The notes under the pieces are model-generated. The model was not told where the DNA came from, searched no databases, and saw nothing but the letters and a program-made list of their open reading frames with translations. A DNA stretch of 64,000 nt, taken from NCBI RefSeq assembly GCF_011045165.1, contig NZ_JAAKZI010000001.1:248001-312000 (forward strand), written 5' to 3'. The DNA comes from Arthrobacter silviterrae. GTDB taxonomy: Bacteria > Actinomycetota > Actinomycetes > Actinomycetales > Micrococcaceae. Made by a program: the position numbers and the translations under genes. Below, one piece after another: positions 1-8,696 of this stretch; position 1 is the first letter of the stretch; every line of letters starts with the position of its first letter.

Positions 1-423
1 GCTGCCCACAAAAATAATCCGGCCCCAGCCCCGCTCCAGCATGCCGGGCATGATTTGCCTGGCCAGGCGCACGCCGCTCTGCACGTTCACCTCGAAGTAC
101 TGCCGCCATTCGTCGTCGGATATGTCTGCAAAGGCCTTGAGCCCAAAGAGCCCCACGTTGTTGATGAGCATGTCCACCTCGCCCAACTCGGCACACAGCC
201 TGTCCACCTGTTCCGGCTTGTCGAAGTCGGCCGCGATGGCCGAAACGGACGCGCCGGGCACCTCACTGCCCAGTTGCTCCACTGCCGCCGACAGCTTCTC
301 CCGGGTGCGCCCGTTGAGCACCACCTCAACCCCTTCCGCGGCAAGCCCCTTTGCGATGGCAAATCCAATTCCCTGGCTTGACCCGCTGATGAAGGCCCTT
401 TTCCCGCCAAGTTGCAGATCCAT
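1..423 (-). CDS. SDR-family oxidoreductase, 3' part outside the window
   Basis: The first 141 codons of a short-chain dehydrogenase/reductase, read leftward from ATG at 423 and cut by the window edge. The N-terminus has the glycine-rich nucleotide-binding motif ISGSSQGIG (about residues 12-20), followed by the NGR segment typical of NADP(H)-binding members and an LINNVG motif (SDR NNAG equivalent). The last visible residues, IIFVGS, reach the strand that carries the catalytic Ser. The Tyr-x-x-x-Lys motif would lie off the window. The substrate cannot be predicted. The gene is divergent from the BTAD regulator starting at 559, so the 135-bp gap probably holds both promoters and the regulator may control it. 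Confidence 0.85.
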   Translation of the reverse strand, partial: MDLQLGGKRAFISGSSQGIGFAIAKGLAAEGVEVVLNGRTREKLSAAVEQLGSEVPGASVSAIAADFDKPEQVDRLCAELGEVDMLINNVGLFGLKAFADISDDEWRQYFEVNVQSGVRLARQIMPGMLERGWGRIIFVGS

Positions 424-558
424 GTGTTGTCCCTTTCCCGCCGCGGGCAGCCGCGGCATCCTTCCCAGGCACCGGCCACTCCGGCGCACTTGCCGTCACT
501 CTGGCAGCCGTGGATCAGCGCCCGATCAGCGGGGTCCGCATCGAATTAGACTGGGCGG

Positions 559-2451
559 ATGAGTCCGCTTCGAATCCGCGTCCTTGGTCCCATCGGGGCG
601 GAGATCGGCGGCACTCCCCTGCAAATTTCCAAGCCGCGGCACCGTGAGCTCCTCGCCATAATGGTGGCTGCCCGCGGCGGAACGGTGTCCACGGCGCGGC
701 TGGTGGACGAGCTGTGGGAGGACGCTGCACCGGCCGGTGCCGTGGGCACTGTGCAAACTTTCATCGGCGAGCTGCGGCGGATCATCGAGCCGGGCCGGAG
801 TCCCCGCACGCCCCCGGCAGTCCTGGTGACGGCGGCCGGCGGCTATGCCCTCACCATCCCGGGAGCGGGCGTGGACCTGTGGCGGGCCGAGCAAGCCGTC
901 CGGGCCGCGGCAGGGCTGCCTGCTGCCGAGCGGGAACCGCTGCTGGCTGCCGCGCTGCAGGAGTGGCAGGGGCCTGCCTTCGAGGAATTCAGTTCGCGCC
1001 CATGGGCCCGGGACGAAAGGGCCTGGATTGCCGAACTTCGCGCCGGGGCGGTGGAGCAGCTGGCGTCAACGCGCCTGGAGCTTGGCCGGCCGGAGGACGT
1101 CCCGCCCCTGCTCAATACGCACATCGCCGAGCATCCCTGGCGGGAGGAAGGGTGGCGGCTGCTGGCGCTGGCCCTGTACCGCACGGCACGCCAGCGGGAC
1201 GCCCTCGCCGTGCTCGCCCAGGCCCGCACCACCCTCCGGGAAAACCTTGGCCTGGAGCCCGGCAGCCCGCTGGCCGGGCTGGAACGGGACATCCTGCGCC
1301 GTTCCCCTTCGCTGGACTTGCCCGACGGCGGCGGATCGATCCTGCTGCGGGCCGCCACGGCCACCGCCCACACCGGCGCGCGGTCCCAGCTGGAAAGCGC
1401 CACCGTGCTGCTGCCCCGACTGGCCGTTTCGGGCGCCGTCCGGTTTGCCGGGGAACAGCGCCTGGCCGCCATCGCCGCGGCGGAGGAATTTGGCGACCCG
1501 GATCTGGCGGCACGGGTCATCGGCGGCTTTGACGTGCCCGGCAGCTGGACCCGCTCCGACGATCCGGCGCAGTCGGCGGCCGTCGTCGCGGCTGCACTCC
1601 GGACGCTTGCAGCCCTGCCCCCGGAGGCCTCACCGCGGGTGAGGGCCCGGCTGCTGGCCACCGTGGCGATGGAGTCGCGCGGCACGGCGGGCCGGCTGGC
1701 CGAAGCTGCTGAAGCCGAGGCGATTGCCCGCCGGCTGGGCGATCCCGCCCTGCTGTGCCTGGCGCTCAGCGCGCGTTACCTGCAGACCTTCGGAAGAGCA
1801 GGGCTTGCGGGGTCACGGGAGGCTCTCGGCGCTGAAATCACTGCCCAGGCGGTGGAGGCGGAGCTGCCAACCTTCGAGATTGAGGGGCGGTTGGTCAGGA
1901 TGCAGGCTCTGTGCGCCCTCGGCAACATCCCTGCCGCAGCAGTCGAGGCCGACGCGATTGACGCCCTGGCCGCGCGGTTTGACCGAGGGCTTGCCTCCGT
2001 TTTCACGGCGTGGTTTCGCTGGACGTTCCTGGATGGCCCTGCACCGCCAGGGGGCAGTGAGATGCCCGGGTTCAGGACCGGGCTGCCCGAACTGGCGGCC
2101 CTCGCGGCTGCTGTTCGGGCGGGGACGGAGCTCCCGGATGGCCACTTCGGCCCGTATGAACCGTGGGTGCGCCCCCTCTTGCTGGTCCGAAGGGGCCGCC
2201 GTGAGGAGGCCGCCACGGCCCTCGGCGCGTTTCCCGATCCCCCGCAGGACCTGATGCTCGAGGTGTCGTGGTTCCTCATTGGCCGTGCCGCGATTGACGG
2301 CGCCCACCTGGACGCTGCCCGTCGCGCCCATGGCGCCCTGCTCCCGGCAGCCCGCGAGCGCGCTGCCGGGAGCGCCGCCGTCGACCTTGGACCCATTGCG
2401 CCCCTGCTGGCAGGGCTGTCGGAGCTGTGCGGCAGGGAGGGCCGCCTGTAG
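559..2451 (+). CDS. AfsR/SARP-type transcriptional regulator with BTAD domain
   Basis: A 630-aa protein with an OmpR-like winged-helix DNA-binding domain (about residues 4-95; the LVDELW segment is typical of the family). A bacterial transcriptional activator (BTAD) domain follows at about 96-250, seen in EHPWREEGWRLLALALYR and ENLGLEPGSPL. The remaining 380 residues are Ala/Leu-rich and helical, TPR-like in character, with no recognisable P-loop, so this is not a full AfsR with an NB-ARC module. Such proteins usually activate nearby genes. The divergent SDR gene and the downstream ABM monooxygenase (28 bp after the stop) are the obvious targets, by inference only. No antibiotic cluster is visible. 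Confidence 0.85.
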   Translation: MSPLRIRVLGPIGAEIGGTPLQISKPRHRELLAIMVAARGGTVSTARLVDELWEDAAPAGAVGTVQTFIGELRRIIEPGRSPRTPPAVLVTAAGGYALTIPGAGVDLWRAEQAVRAAAGLPAAEREPLLAAALQEWQGPAFEEFSSRPWARDERAWIAELRAGAVEQLASTRLELGRPEDVPPLLNTHIAEHPWREEGWRLLALALYRTARQRDALAVLAQARTTLRENLGLEPGSPLAGLERDILRRSPSLDLPDGGGSILLRAATATAHTGARSQLESATVLLPRLAVSGAVRFAGEQRLAAIAAAEEFGDPDLAARVIGGFDVPGSWTRSDDPAQSAAVVAAALRTLAALPPEASPRVRARLLATVAMESRGTAGRLAEAAEAEAIARRLGDPALLCLALSARYLQTFGRAGLAGSREALGAEITAQAVEAELPTFEIEGRLVRMQALCALGNIPAAAVEADAIDALAARFDRGLASVFTAWFRWTFLDGPAPPGGSEMPGFRTGLPELAALAAAVRAGTELPDGHFGPYEPWVRPLLLVRRGRREEAATALGAFPDPPQDLMLEVSWFLIGRAAIDGAHLDAARRAHGALLPAARERAAGSAAVDLGPIAPLLAGLSELCGREGRL

Positions 2452-2479
2452 CCATGGTCAATGTGGGAGAATCCCCGTC

Positions 2480-2758
2480 ATGAACACCATCACCCTGACG
2501 GGCCAGCTCATCTGCCAAGACGAAGGCGAGCTTGCCATCGTTGCAAAGCAGCTGCCCCGGCACATTGAAGCCACCCGTGCAGAACCCGGGTGTATCTCCT
2601 TCGAGGTGACCCAGACGGAGGATCCGCTGGTGTGGGACGTCTCAGAGTGCTTTCAGGACGTGCTGTCCTTTGAGTTTCACCAGGCGCGGGTCAAGGCAAG
2701 CGAATGGGGCCGGGCGACGGCAGGCATCAAGCGAAGCTATTTGGTGTCGGGCCTGTAA
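2480..2758 (+). CDS. Antibiotic-biosynthesis-monooxygenase (ABM/YgiN-like) domain protein
   Basis: A 92-aa single-domain protein starting at the ATG at 2480, 28 bp after the BTAD regulator, so probably co-transcribed with it. The pattern is that of a small ferredoxin-like ABM domain: a first strand (TITLTGQLIC), a helix, then EPGCISFEVTQTEDPLVWDVSE, which is the usual 'EPGC..Y.v..' core, and an ECF..HQ..VKAS segment. ABM proteins are cofactor-free dimeric oxygenases or quinol-oxidising enzymes, but many members have unknown substrates. An in-frame upstream ATG exists, but it lies inside the regulator gene and has no support. Confidence 0.8.
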   Translation: MNTITLTGQLICQDEGELAIVAKQLPRHIEATRAEPGCISFEVTQTEDPLVWDVSECFQDVLSFEFHQARVKASEWGRATAGIKRSYLVSGL

Positions 2759-2862
2759 CCCCGCTGTCCCGTTTCACGACAGTCGGACCAAAACCTCGAG
2801 TCCAGCCGGAAAGTCCGCGACGTCCTGCTGGAGCTAGCGCATCCATTTGTCGTCGATGGTCG

Positions 2863-4098
2863 TCACGACCCTGCTCCCGCTGCGCGTCCGTCGAGTAGAT
2901 TCTGCACGGTGGCATTCGTGTTCTCGGCCAACCCTGCCGCAGCCTGGGCAACAGGCTCCTCCCTGGCAGAGACGGCTTGCACCTGTTCGAGCGTGTCGTC
3001 CACGATGCTTTTAGCGCCGCGGAGGCCCCACCAGCTGAGCTCGCTGACGAGATCATCCCTGGTGACGGTCGCGTGCAGGTACTTCTTGTTCACAGCGAGG
3101 GCCAGCTTCCCGTCCAGCCCCTCGCGAAGACCGTGAGGTACAAAGTCGTACGCCGGCGCCAACGCAATGTGCCCATCGGCATGATGTAGGAGACCCAGGT
3201 TCTTCGCGTGCATGTCGAGGTTTGAAATGGCAACGCCGAGGGTTGTGATGACGGCAAGCTGGCGCATATCGCCCGCCTCACCATGGGTTCGCAGCACGTC
3301 AGCGATGCGCTTAAGATTCACGATGCCGCCGTACATCTGGTACTTCTGGTTCCCGCCCGCCCCGAGGACCTGGTTGAAGTCTTCTTGGTGAACTCTCCCA
3401 CCAGGGACTGCGAGATCGCGGTCGAACCGTTGGATTACGAGCGCGTCGGTTCCGCCAAAGTTTGCAAGATGCGTGTCAAAGCTGGCAACGCCAAGCGCAC
3501 GGGTGAACCGCGCCCCGTACTCTTCGTCGAATATTTCCGTGGGCCGGCTTGAAACCACCGGCTTCACGATGTGCGTTGAAGGGAAGCCGCCGAAGACTTG
3601 GTGCCACCTGCCGTCCAGTTGGGTAAGAACGATCTTCGGCTGCATGCCGGCGAGCGACGTCTTGCCCTGGACGCCGGAGTTCGCGAGCGGGTTCGCGGCG
3701 CGCTCAGTAAGCAGAACGTGCACGTCCTCCTCCGACACCGGTCGAGCTTCTGGGGTCTGCGGCTCCGTAGGATCGTCAGCGTCCCAGATCTGAAGCGCGC
3801 CGGCGATATCGCGCCCGAACCGGCCCAGGAACGCCAGGGTGTCGCGCCTGCGCAACCCGGCCATCGCCAGCATGAACTCAAGCTGGTCACCTTCCGAGAG
3901 GAGTTCCTCGAAGAAGTTTCGCCGCCGCGCCGCGTGCGCCTTGTTTGGCCGGGGGACCAATGGCACAGCGACGGATAAAGCCCGGCTACCCAGCCCGAAA
4001 TGGTCGATGGCGGCGCGCGCCGGCGTGAAGTCGAATGTGCGCTCGTCACCGTTCAGCTCCCCAATGAACTGCCCACACAGCTCAACGTGAAGCCTCAT
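2863..4098 (-). CDS. hipA: HipA-type Ser/Thr kinase toxin
   Basis: A 411-aa HipA-family kinase. Visible landmarks are the Gly/Gln-rich ATP loop SLAGMQPKIVL (about residue 145), HIVKP with the ATP-contacting Lys (about 172), the catalytic loop SNLDMHAKNLGLL (about 292) and the metal-binding PAYDFVP (about 315). All are intact, so the kinase is probably active. HipA toxins phosphorylate glutamyl-tRNA synthetase or related targets and induce dormancy; HipB neutralises them. The start overlaps the stop of the HTH gene by 4 bases (4095-4098), so the pair is translationally coupled with the antitoxin first. Confidence 0.92.
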   Translation of the reverse strand: MRLHVELCGQFIGELNGDERTFDFTPARAAIDHFGLGSRALSVAVPLVPRPNKAHAARRRNFFEELLSEGDQLEFMLAMAGLRRRDTLAFLGRFGRDIAGALQIWDADDPTEPQTPEARPVSEEDVHVLLTERAANPLANSGVQGKTSLAGMQPKIVLTQLDGRWHQVFGGFPSTHIVKPVVSSRPTEIFDEEYGARFTRALGVASFDTHLANFGGTDALVIQRFDRDLAVPGGRVHQEDFNQVLGAGGNQKYQMYGGIVNLKRIADVLRTHGEAGDMRQLAVITTLGVAISNLDMHAKNLGLLHHADGHIALAPAYDFVPHGLREGLDGKLALAVNKKYLHATVTRDDLVSELSWWGLRGAKSIVDDTLEQVQAVSAREEPVAQAAAGLAENTNATVQNLLDGRAAGAGS

Positions 4099-4364
4099 CG
4101 CGGTCCCCCACTCTCAGCGCTGCGAAGCGGGTCAGCACTGTCGTCCCACTCAGCAGTGATGGTCACACCGCATTCGCCCAAGAGCTTGAAAAGCCTTTCC
4201 GCGTAGAGGGTGTAGCTCTCGGACTCCAGATTGCTGATGGCGCTCTGGGTGACGCCGGTTCGAGCGGAAAGCTCCCTCTGGGACATCCCGGCCGCCAGCC
4301 TCGCCTGTTGCAAAGCCATCCCCAGATCAGCCGGTGAATGGATCTTCGCTATTTGTTTCGACAC
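4095..4364 (-). CDS. hipB: HipB-type XRE antitoxin
   Basis: An XRE-family helix-turn-helix protein of 89 aa. The HTH is seen in MSQRELSARTGVTQSAISN, followed by a C-terminal tail that in HipB proteins contacts the toxin. I chose GTG at 4364 because GGGGAGG (4371-4377 on the minus strand) sits 6 nt upstream. A longer GTG start at 4385 is possible but lacks a good ribosome-binding site. It precedes hipA with a 4-base overlap. An 18-bp imperfect palindrome lies 34 bp upstream and is the likely autoregulatory operator. Confidence 0.9.
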   Translation of the reverse strand: MSKQIAKIHSPADLGMALQQARLAAGMSQRELSARTGVTQSAISNLESESYTLYAERLFKLLGECGVTITAEWDDSADPLRSAESGGPR

Positions 4365-4397
4365 GTTGAGCCTCCCCAGCGACACGGGCGATGCCGT

Positions 4398-4415
4398 GAT
4401 ACGAATATTCGAATC
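4398..4415. promoter_or_regulatory. Putative HipB operator
   Basis: GATACGAATATTCGAATC matches its own reverse complement at 16 of 18 positions, with a perfect CGAATATTCG core at 4402-4411. It lies 34 bp upstream of the chosen hipB start in otherwise GC-rich DNA, as expected for an autoregulated toxin-antitoxin promoter. Binding is inferred. Confidence 0.6.
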
Positions 4416-4629
4416 ATAGCCGCTGATATGGTTTTTCGCATCAATTCGCGCGAGAGCTGGACGGGGAGCAGGACGAGGGTCAGTGTTTCGAAAGCGATCA
4501 TTGCTACGCTCCAGAACACCTCAACCAAAACAAGCGCGCGCAACCTGGCGCGAGGCAGATCATCTACCGAGGTTGAGCATGAAATCGCGTGGGCCGCCGA
4601 GCCAGCGCCCGTTGGCAGCCCAGAGGCAG

Positions 4630-6012
4630 TCAGCCGCCTGCCCAGGCGGCCACCGCCGAACCGTAGCCGCGTGCCTCCACGGATGTCCGGGCGGGCACGC
4701 CATCCACCACCACGGCCTGCGGCAGGCGTTGACCCGGTCCCCAGCCGGTGCTTTCAGCCTCCCACGCAAAGCTTTCAGCTGCCGGCAGGTCCGAAGCGTC
4801 CAGGGATGGCCCGGTCCGCATCAACTCCACGGCCGTCCGGGCCAGGGACAGCCGGGCATTTCGCACCCTGCCGTCCAGGCGCTCCCGCCACGCATCAATG
4901 GCCGCGGCGGCCGTCAAGTATCCGGTGGCGTGGTCCAGCGCCTGGACGGGAAGCGGGAAGGGCAGGTCCCGGCCAAAGTGTTCCATGCCGGCATGAGCGA
5001 TCCCGCAGCTCATCTGCACCAGCGAGTCGAAGCCGCGGCGCTGCGCCCACGGGCCCGTCCAGCCGTACGCGTCGAGGGCAACGTTGACCAGTGCCGGGTG
5101 CCGTCCGGCCAGCACTGCGTCGGAGAGCCCCAGCCGGTCAAGTGCGTCGGGGCGGTAGCCGTGGATGAAAATGTCGGCGCCCGCCAGCAGCTCCTCCAGA
5201 CGGGCCAGGCCCGACGGCGACTTCACATCCAGGCGGGCGCAATGCTTCCCCAGGGTCATTTCCGGCTCCAGGCCGGGCTCGATCCAGTCCGGCGGGTCGA
5301 TCCGCAGGACGTCGGCCCCGTACAGCGCCAGGAAGCGGGTGGCCACCGGGCCCGCAATGACGCGGGTCAGGTCCAACACGCGGACTCCCGCCAGGGGCCG
5401 GGCGGGAGTCACTGCAGGCCGCGGGCCAACCCTGCGGGCGCCGGCGTCGTGCCTGCCAAACGGCGGCACACGGCGTTCCGGTCCCCAGTGCACCAGCGGC
5501 TCGGCGGCGATCGCCGCCCCCTGGGGATGGGCCAGCCACTGCTGCCGGGAATGCATGACGGCGGCGCACCCGTTGGCGGCCACAATGGCATCCTCCAGCT
5601 CCACGCCGGACCGCGACGCCACAGCCCGGGCCACGTGTTCCCGCTCGGCACCGGCGGGCAGTCCCAGGACGGCGAGCGCCGCGGCCCGGTGGTGCGGGGC
5701 GTTGGTGTGGAGGCGGATCCAGCCGTCGGCCGTGGGGTAGTCGCCGGCGATGGAGTCCCAGACAGGCGGCAGGTCCCAGCCGTCGGGCCGGAAGGACAGC
5801 CCAAACCAGGCGGAGGCCAGGGCCCGGTCCACAGCCACGGCAGGAGTGAGGTTGCCGAGCCGGCCGCACAGCTGTGCCACGGCGGTTCCGGCGGCAGCCA
5901 TGGAGGCAACCGCCAGCCCCGTGACGTCAAAGGCGGATGGTAGCGAGCCGGTCCCTGTCAGCTGTACCCTGCTGTCCGTGGCGAAGTTTCCGTTGCCGAC
6001 CGTGAGGTTCAT
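4630..6012 (-). CDS. CaiB/BaiF-type (family III) CoA-transferase, domain order swapped
   Basis: A 460-aa protein related to formyl-CoA/carnitine CoA-transferases, which move CoA between carboxylic acids. The canonical N-terminal Rossmann part (PLAGVRVLDLTRVIAGP, then LYGADVLRIDPP) begins only at about residue 206. It continues through NVALDAYGWTGPW to ALDHATGYL, whose Asp (about residue 360) matches the aspartyl-CoA-forming Asp of FRC-type enzymes. The region that is normally C-terminal (DGWIRLHTNAPHHRAA, and SRQQWLAHPQGAA before the hinge) comes first. The order therefore looks circularly permuted. Start ATG is at 6012, divergent from the esterase at 6076. The acyl substrate cannot be predicted. 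Confidence 0.8.
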   Translation of the reverse strand: MNLTVGNGNFATDSRVQLTGTGSLPSAFDVTGLAVASMAAAGTAVAQLCGRLGNLTPAVAVDRALASAWFGLSFRPDGWDLPPVWDSIAGDYPTADGWIRLHTNAPHHRAAALAVLGLPAGAEREHVARAVASRSGVELEDAIVAANGCAAVMHSRQQWLAHPQGAAIAAEPLVHWGPERRVPPFGRHDAGARRVGPRPAVTPARPLAGVRVLDLTRVIAGPVATRFLALYGADVLRIDPPDWIEPGLEPEMTLGKHCARLDVKSPSGLARLEELLAGADIFIHGYRPDALDRLGLSDAVLAGRHPALVNVALDAYGWTGPWAQRRGFDSLVQMSCGIAHAGMEHFGRDLPFPLPVQALDHATGYLTAAAAIDAWRERLDGRVRNARLSLARTAVELMRTGPSLDASDLPAAESFAWEAESTGWGPGQRLPQAVVVDGVPARTSVEARGYGSAVAAWAGG

Positions 6013-6075
6013 GGCAACAGGCTACGCCGTGGCGCGGTTCCCGGGAACGGCCCCCGCAATCCGTAGCATGGAAGC

Positions 6076-7638
6076 ATGGCTGACGTGACTCCCCCGACCG
6101 ATTTCACCACGGCTCCCGAGGCCTCCACCACCGCAGGAAAGGTCCGCGGCAGTTGGCGTCCGTGCCCGGGCACAACGCCTGATCAGGCAAAATTCACGCA
6201 CTCGGCCGCCTTTCTGGGCATTCCCTTTGCGGAGGCGCCCGTCGGCGATCTCCGCTTTGCCGCCCCCGTGCGGCATGCCCCCTGGGACGGCGTGCGCAGC
6301 GCCGAGGAACACGGCCCCACCCCCCAGCGCCCCGGCCCGCCGGAACCCACCCTCATCCCGGAGCCCTCAGTGCCGGGCGGGTCCACCCTGAACGTGGACG
6401 TCTTTACGCCGGCGCCGTCCACGGCGGCCGCCCTGCCCGTCATGGTCTACATCCACGGCGGCGGCTACACGGCCGGCTCCCCCGCCAGCCCCTGGTACGA
6501 CGGCGCCGCGTTCAACCGCGACGGCGTGGTCACCGTAAACCTCTCCTACCGGCTGGGCTTTGACGGCTTCGGCAGGATCGACGGCGCCCCCGACAACCGT
6601 GCCGTGCTGGACTGGCTGCTTGCGCTGGAATGGGTGCAGGAGAACATCGCCGCGTTCGGCGGGGACCCTGCCAGGGTGACGATTGCCGGGCAGTCTGCGG
6701 GCGGCGGCGCGGTGCTGACATTGTTGGGCATGCCCCGGGCCCAGCCGCTGTTCGCGCAGGCCTGGTGCATCTCCGGGGCTCTGGGCGACGTCCCGGTCGG
6801 GAGGGCGCACGGGCTGGCCGAACGCCTGGCCGGGCTGGCCGGCGTCGAGCCTTCCCTGGCGGGGTTTGCCTCAGTGCCGGAGGGACGGCTGCTGGAACTG
6901 CAGCCCAAGGCACAGGAATCGCCGGGCGGCCGTGACGGCGTGTTCGGCATGCTCCGGCGCGTGGTTTCCGGTGGGCTGTCGTTGGGCCCCATGGTCGACG
7001 GCGAGCTCATCACCGCGCCCACGCCCAGCTCCCTCCTGGCCGGGGTCGGGGCGGACAAGCCGCTGGTCCTGGGCACTGCAGACGACGAATTCGCCATGGC
7101 CCTGGACGCCGTGCGGACCAAGCTTCGCCTGGTTCCCTCGCGCCTGTTGCTGGGCCAGGCAGGGCTGGAGCGGGGGCGGCGCAGCGCCTACCTGTCCGCC
7201 AACCGGGACCTGGCGCGGCTCGGCTCCGCGGCCGTACTGGGCAGGTACATCAGCGACGCCGTCTTCCGGAGCACCGCGTTGAAGGTTGCCGAGGCGCGGG
7301 CGGGGGCCGGCTCCGCGGGCACGTGGCTGTACCGCTTTTCCTGGCGCTCGCCCGTGTTTGGCCGCGCCGTGCACTGCCTGGATGTGCCGTTCTTCTTTGA
7401 CTGCTTGGGCGCGGGGCGCGTTGACGCACTGGCCGGAGGCAATCCCCCGCAGGCGCTGGCGGATGACGTCCACGCGGCCGCCGTCTCCTTCGTCTCGGGA
7501 GGGGATCCGGGCTCCATTTCGGGCCCTGGGGCCACGGGCTGGCCGCGCTACTCCGAGGGCCGCAGCACAAAGGTCTTCGACACGCCGTCGTCAGTGGTGG
7601 AGGACGGCTACGCTTCCGTGCGGCCGCTGCTGGACTGA
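6076..7638 (+). CDS. Type-B carboxylesterase (alpha/beta hydrolase)
   Basis: A 520-aa carboxylesterase of the para-nitrobenzyl-esterase type. The oxyanion-hole motif YIHGGGYTAGS is at about residue 125 and the nucleophile elbow GQSAGGGA at about 205 (Ser near 207). A likely acid lies in the TADDEFAMAL region (about 335), and the catalytic His sits in AVHCLDVPFFFD (about 432). There is no signal peptide, so it is probably cytoplasmic. Length fits the family. Its 3' end overlaps the convergent DMT-exporter gene by 31 bp. Confidence 0.88.
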   Translation: MADVTPPTDFTTAPEASTTAGKVRGSWRPCPGTTPDQAKFTHSAAFLGIPFAEAPVGDLRFAAPVRHAPWDGVRSAEEHGPTPQRPGPPEPTLIPEPSVPGGSTLNVDVFTPAPSTAAALPVMVYIHGGGYTAGSPASPWYDGAAFNRDGVVTVNLSYRLGFDGFGRIDGAPDNRAVLDWLLALEWVQENIAAFGGDPARVTIAGQSAGGGAVLTLLGMPRAQPLFAQAWCISGALGDVPVGRAHGLAERLAGLAGVEPSLAGFASVPEGRLLELQPKAQESPGGRDGVFGMLRRVVSGGLSLGPMVDGELITAPTPSSLLAGVGADKPLVLGTADDEFAMALDAVRTKLRLVPSRLLLGQAGLERGRRSAYLSANRDLARLGSAAVLGRYISDAVFRSTALKVAEARAGAGSAGTWLYRFSWRSPVFGRAVHCLDVPFFFDCLGAGRVDALAGGNPPQALADDVHAAAVSFVSGGDPGSISGPGATGWPRYSEGRSTKVFDTPSSVVEDGYASVRPLLD

Positions 7639-8585
7639 TCCAGCGGTTGCCGCTGGGCGGGCGCCGGCTTGCGCCGCCACCGGGTGATCGCTGCCAGCCG
7701 GCCTTGGCTGATGGCGATGCCTGCCACCACGACGACGGCGCCCACGGGCTGGTTCCAGCTCACGGGCTCGGCCAGGATGGCCACGCCCAGGCTGACGCCG
7801 ACAATAGGCGTCAGGTAGGTCACGGTGGAAGCATTGGCGGCTCCCCATGCGGCCACCAGGTTGGTGTTCCAAACGTATGCCAGGCCGGTGCCGGCCATGC
7901 CCAGTATGAGAATGCTGGCCACCACGCGCGGCGTCAGGTGGACGGGCGCCATGGCAATCCACGGCGTCAGGACCAGCATCATGACGGCACCCAGCCCCAC
8001 CTGCACCGTGGCGAGGGACAGCGAGGGCAGGCCGCGCGGCGAGACGAAGCGGCGGAGGTAGACGAAGCCCAGCCCGTAGCAGGCTGTGGCCGCCAGGCAG
8101 GCCGCCTGGGCGGCGAGTGAGCCGCCGCCCGCCCCGCGCCAGGGGCCCAGGACAATGAGGACTCCGAGGAACCCGGCCAGCAGGCCCAGCAACCTCACCT
8201 TGCTGGGCCGCTCCTGCGGCAGCGCCACGAGTGCCACCAGCGTGGTCATGAGGGGCGTGGTGGCGTTGTAGATGCTGGCCAGTCCCGAGCCGATGGTCTG
8301 CTCGGCCCAGGCGTACAGGAGAAAGGGCGCCACGCACAGCAGCACGGCGACGACGGCGAGGTGGGCCCACACCACGGGCTCGGCGGGCAGCTTTTGCCGC
8401 CTCACGAGGGAAATGGCGGCCAGTGCCACGGCTCCCGAGCCGAGCCGTCCCAGCACCACCTGTGCCGGCGACAGCCCCTCAAGGCCAATCGCGATGAACA
8501 GGAAGCTGGCACCCCAGACCACGGCCAGTGTGACAAATTGGGCCAGCGGCCACTTGTTGGCGAAACTCTTGTTCGACATTCGCAT
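7608..8585 (-). CDS. EamA/DMT-superfamily transporter
   Basis: A 325-aa, very hydrophobic protein with about ten membrane helices arranged as two EamA repeats (first begins LAVVWGASFLFIAIGLEGL; second begins near ACYGLGFVYLRRF). The family includes exporters of amino acids and other metabolites, and the substrate is unknown. The second ATG at 8579 (MSNKSF) has a better-placed GAAAG upstream and may be the true start. The C-terminus is a basic cytoplasmic tail. The 3' end overlaps the convergent esterase. Confidence 0.85.
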   Translation of the reverse strand: MRMSNKSFANKWPLAQFVTLAVVWGASFLFIAIGLEGLSPAQVVLGRLGSGAVALAAISLVRRQKLPAEPVVWAHLAVVAVLLCVAPFLLYAWAEQTIGSGLASIYNATTPLMTTLVALVALPQERPSKVRLLGLLAGFLGVLIVLGPWRGAGGGSLAAQAACLAATACYGLGFVYLRRFVSPRGLPSLSLATVQVGLGAVMMLVLTPWIAMAPVHLTPRVVASILILGMAGTGLAYVWNTNLVAAWGAANASTVTYLTPIVGVSLGVAILAEPVSWNQPVGAVVVVAGIAISQGRLAAITRWRRKPAPAQRQPLDQSSSGRTEA

Positions 8586-8696
8586 CTTTCGTTACAACAG
8601 CCGTTGGACGCCCTTGGATTCAGCGCACCTCCGCAATCGGGGCACCACTGTGCAGACGTTTGCCGAGGGCAAAGTGTGAGATTGCCGTTGTAGCTG

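Noticed and set aside
87-479. 130-aa minus-strand reading that covers the SDR region
   Set aside because: It is Arg/Trp-rich frame-shadow sequence. The true SDR frame starts at 423 and shows clear family motifs.
4338-5943. Long plus-strand readings (249 and 486 aa) opposite the CoA-transferase
   Set aside because: Composition is Arg/Pro/Gly/His-rich with no motif, as expected for the antisense of a GC-rich gene, while the minus strand encodes a recognisable enzyme.
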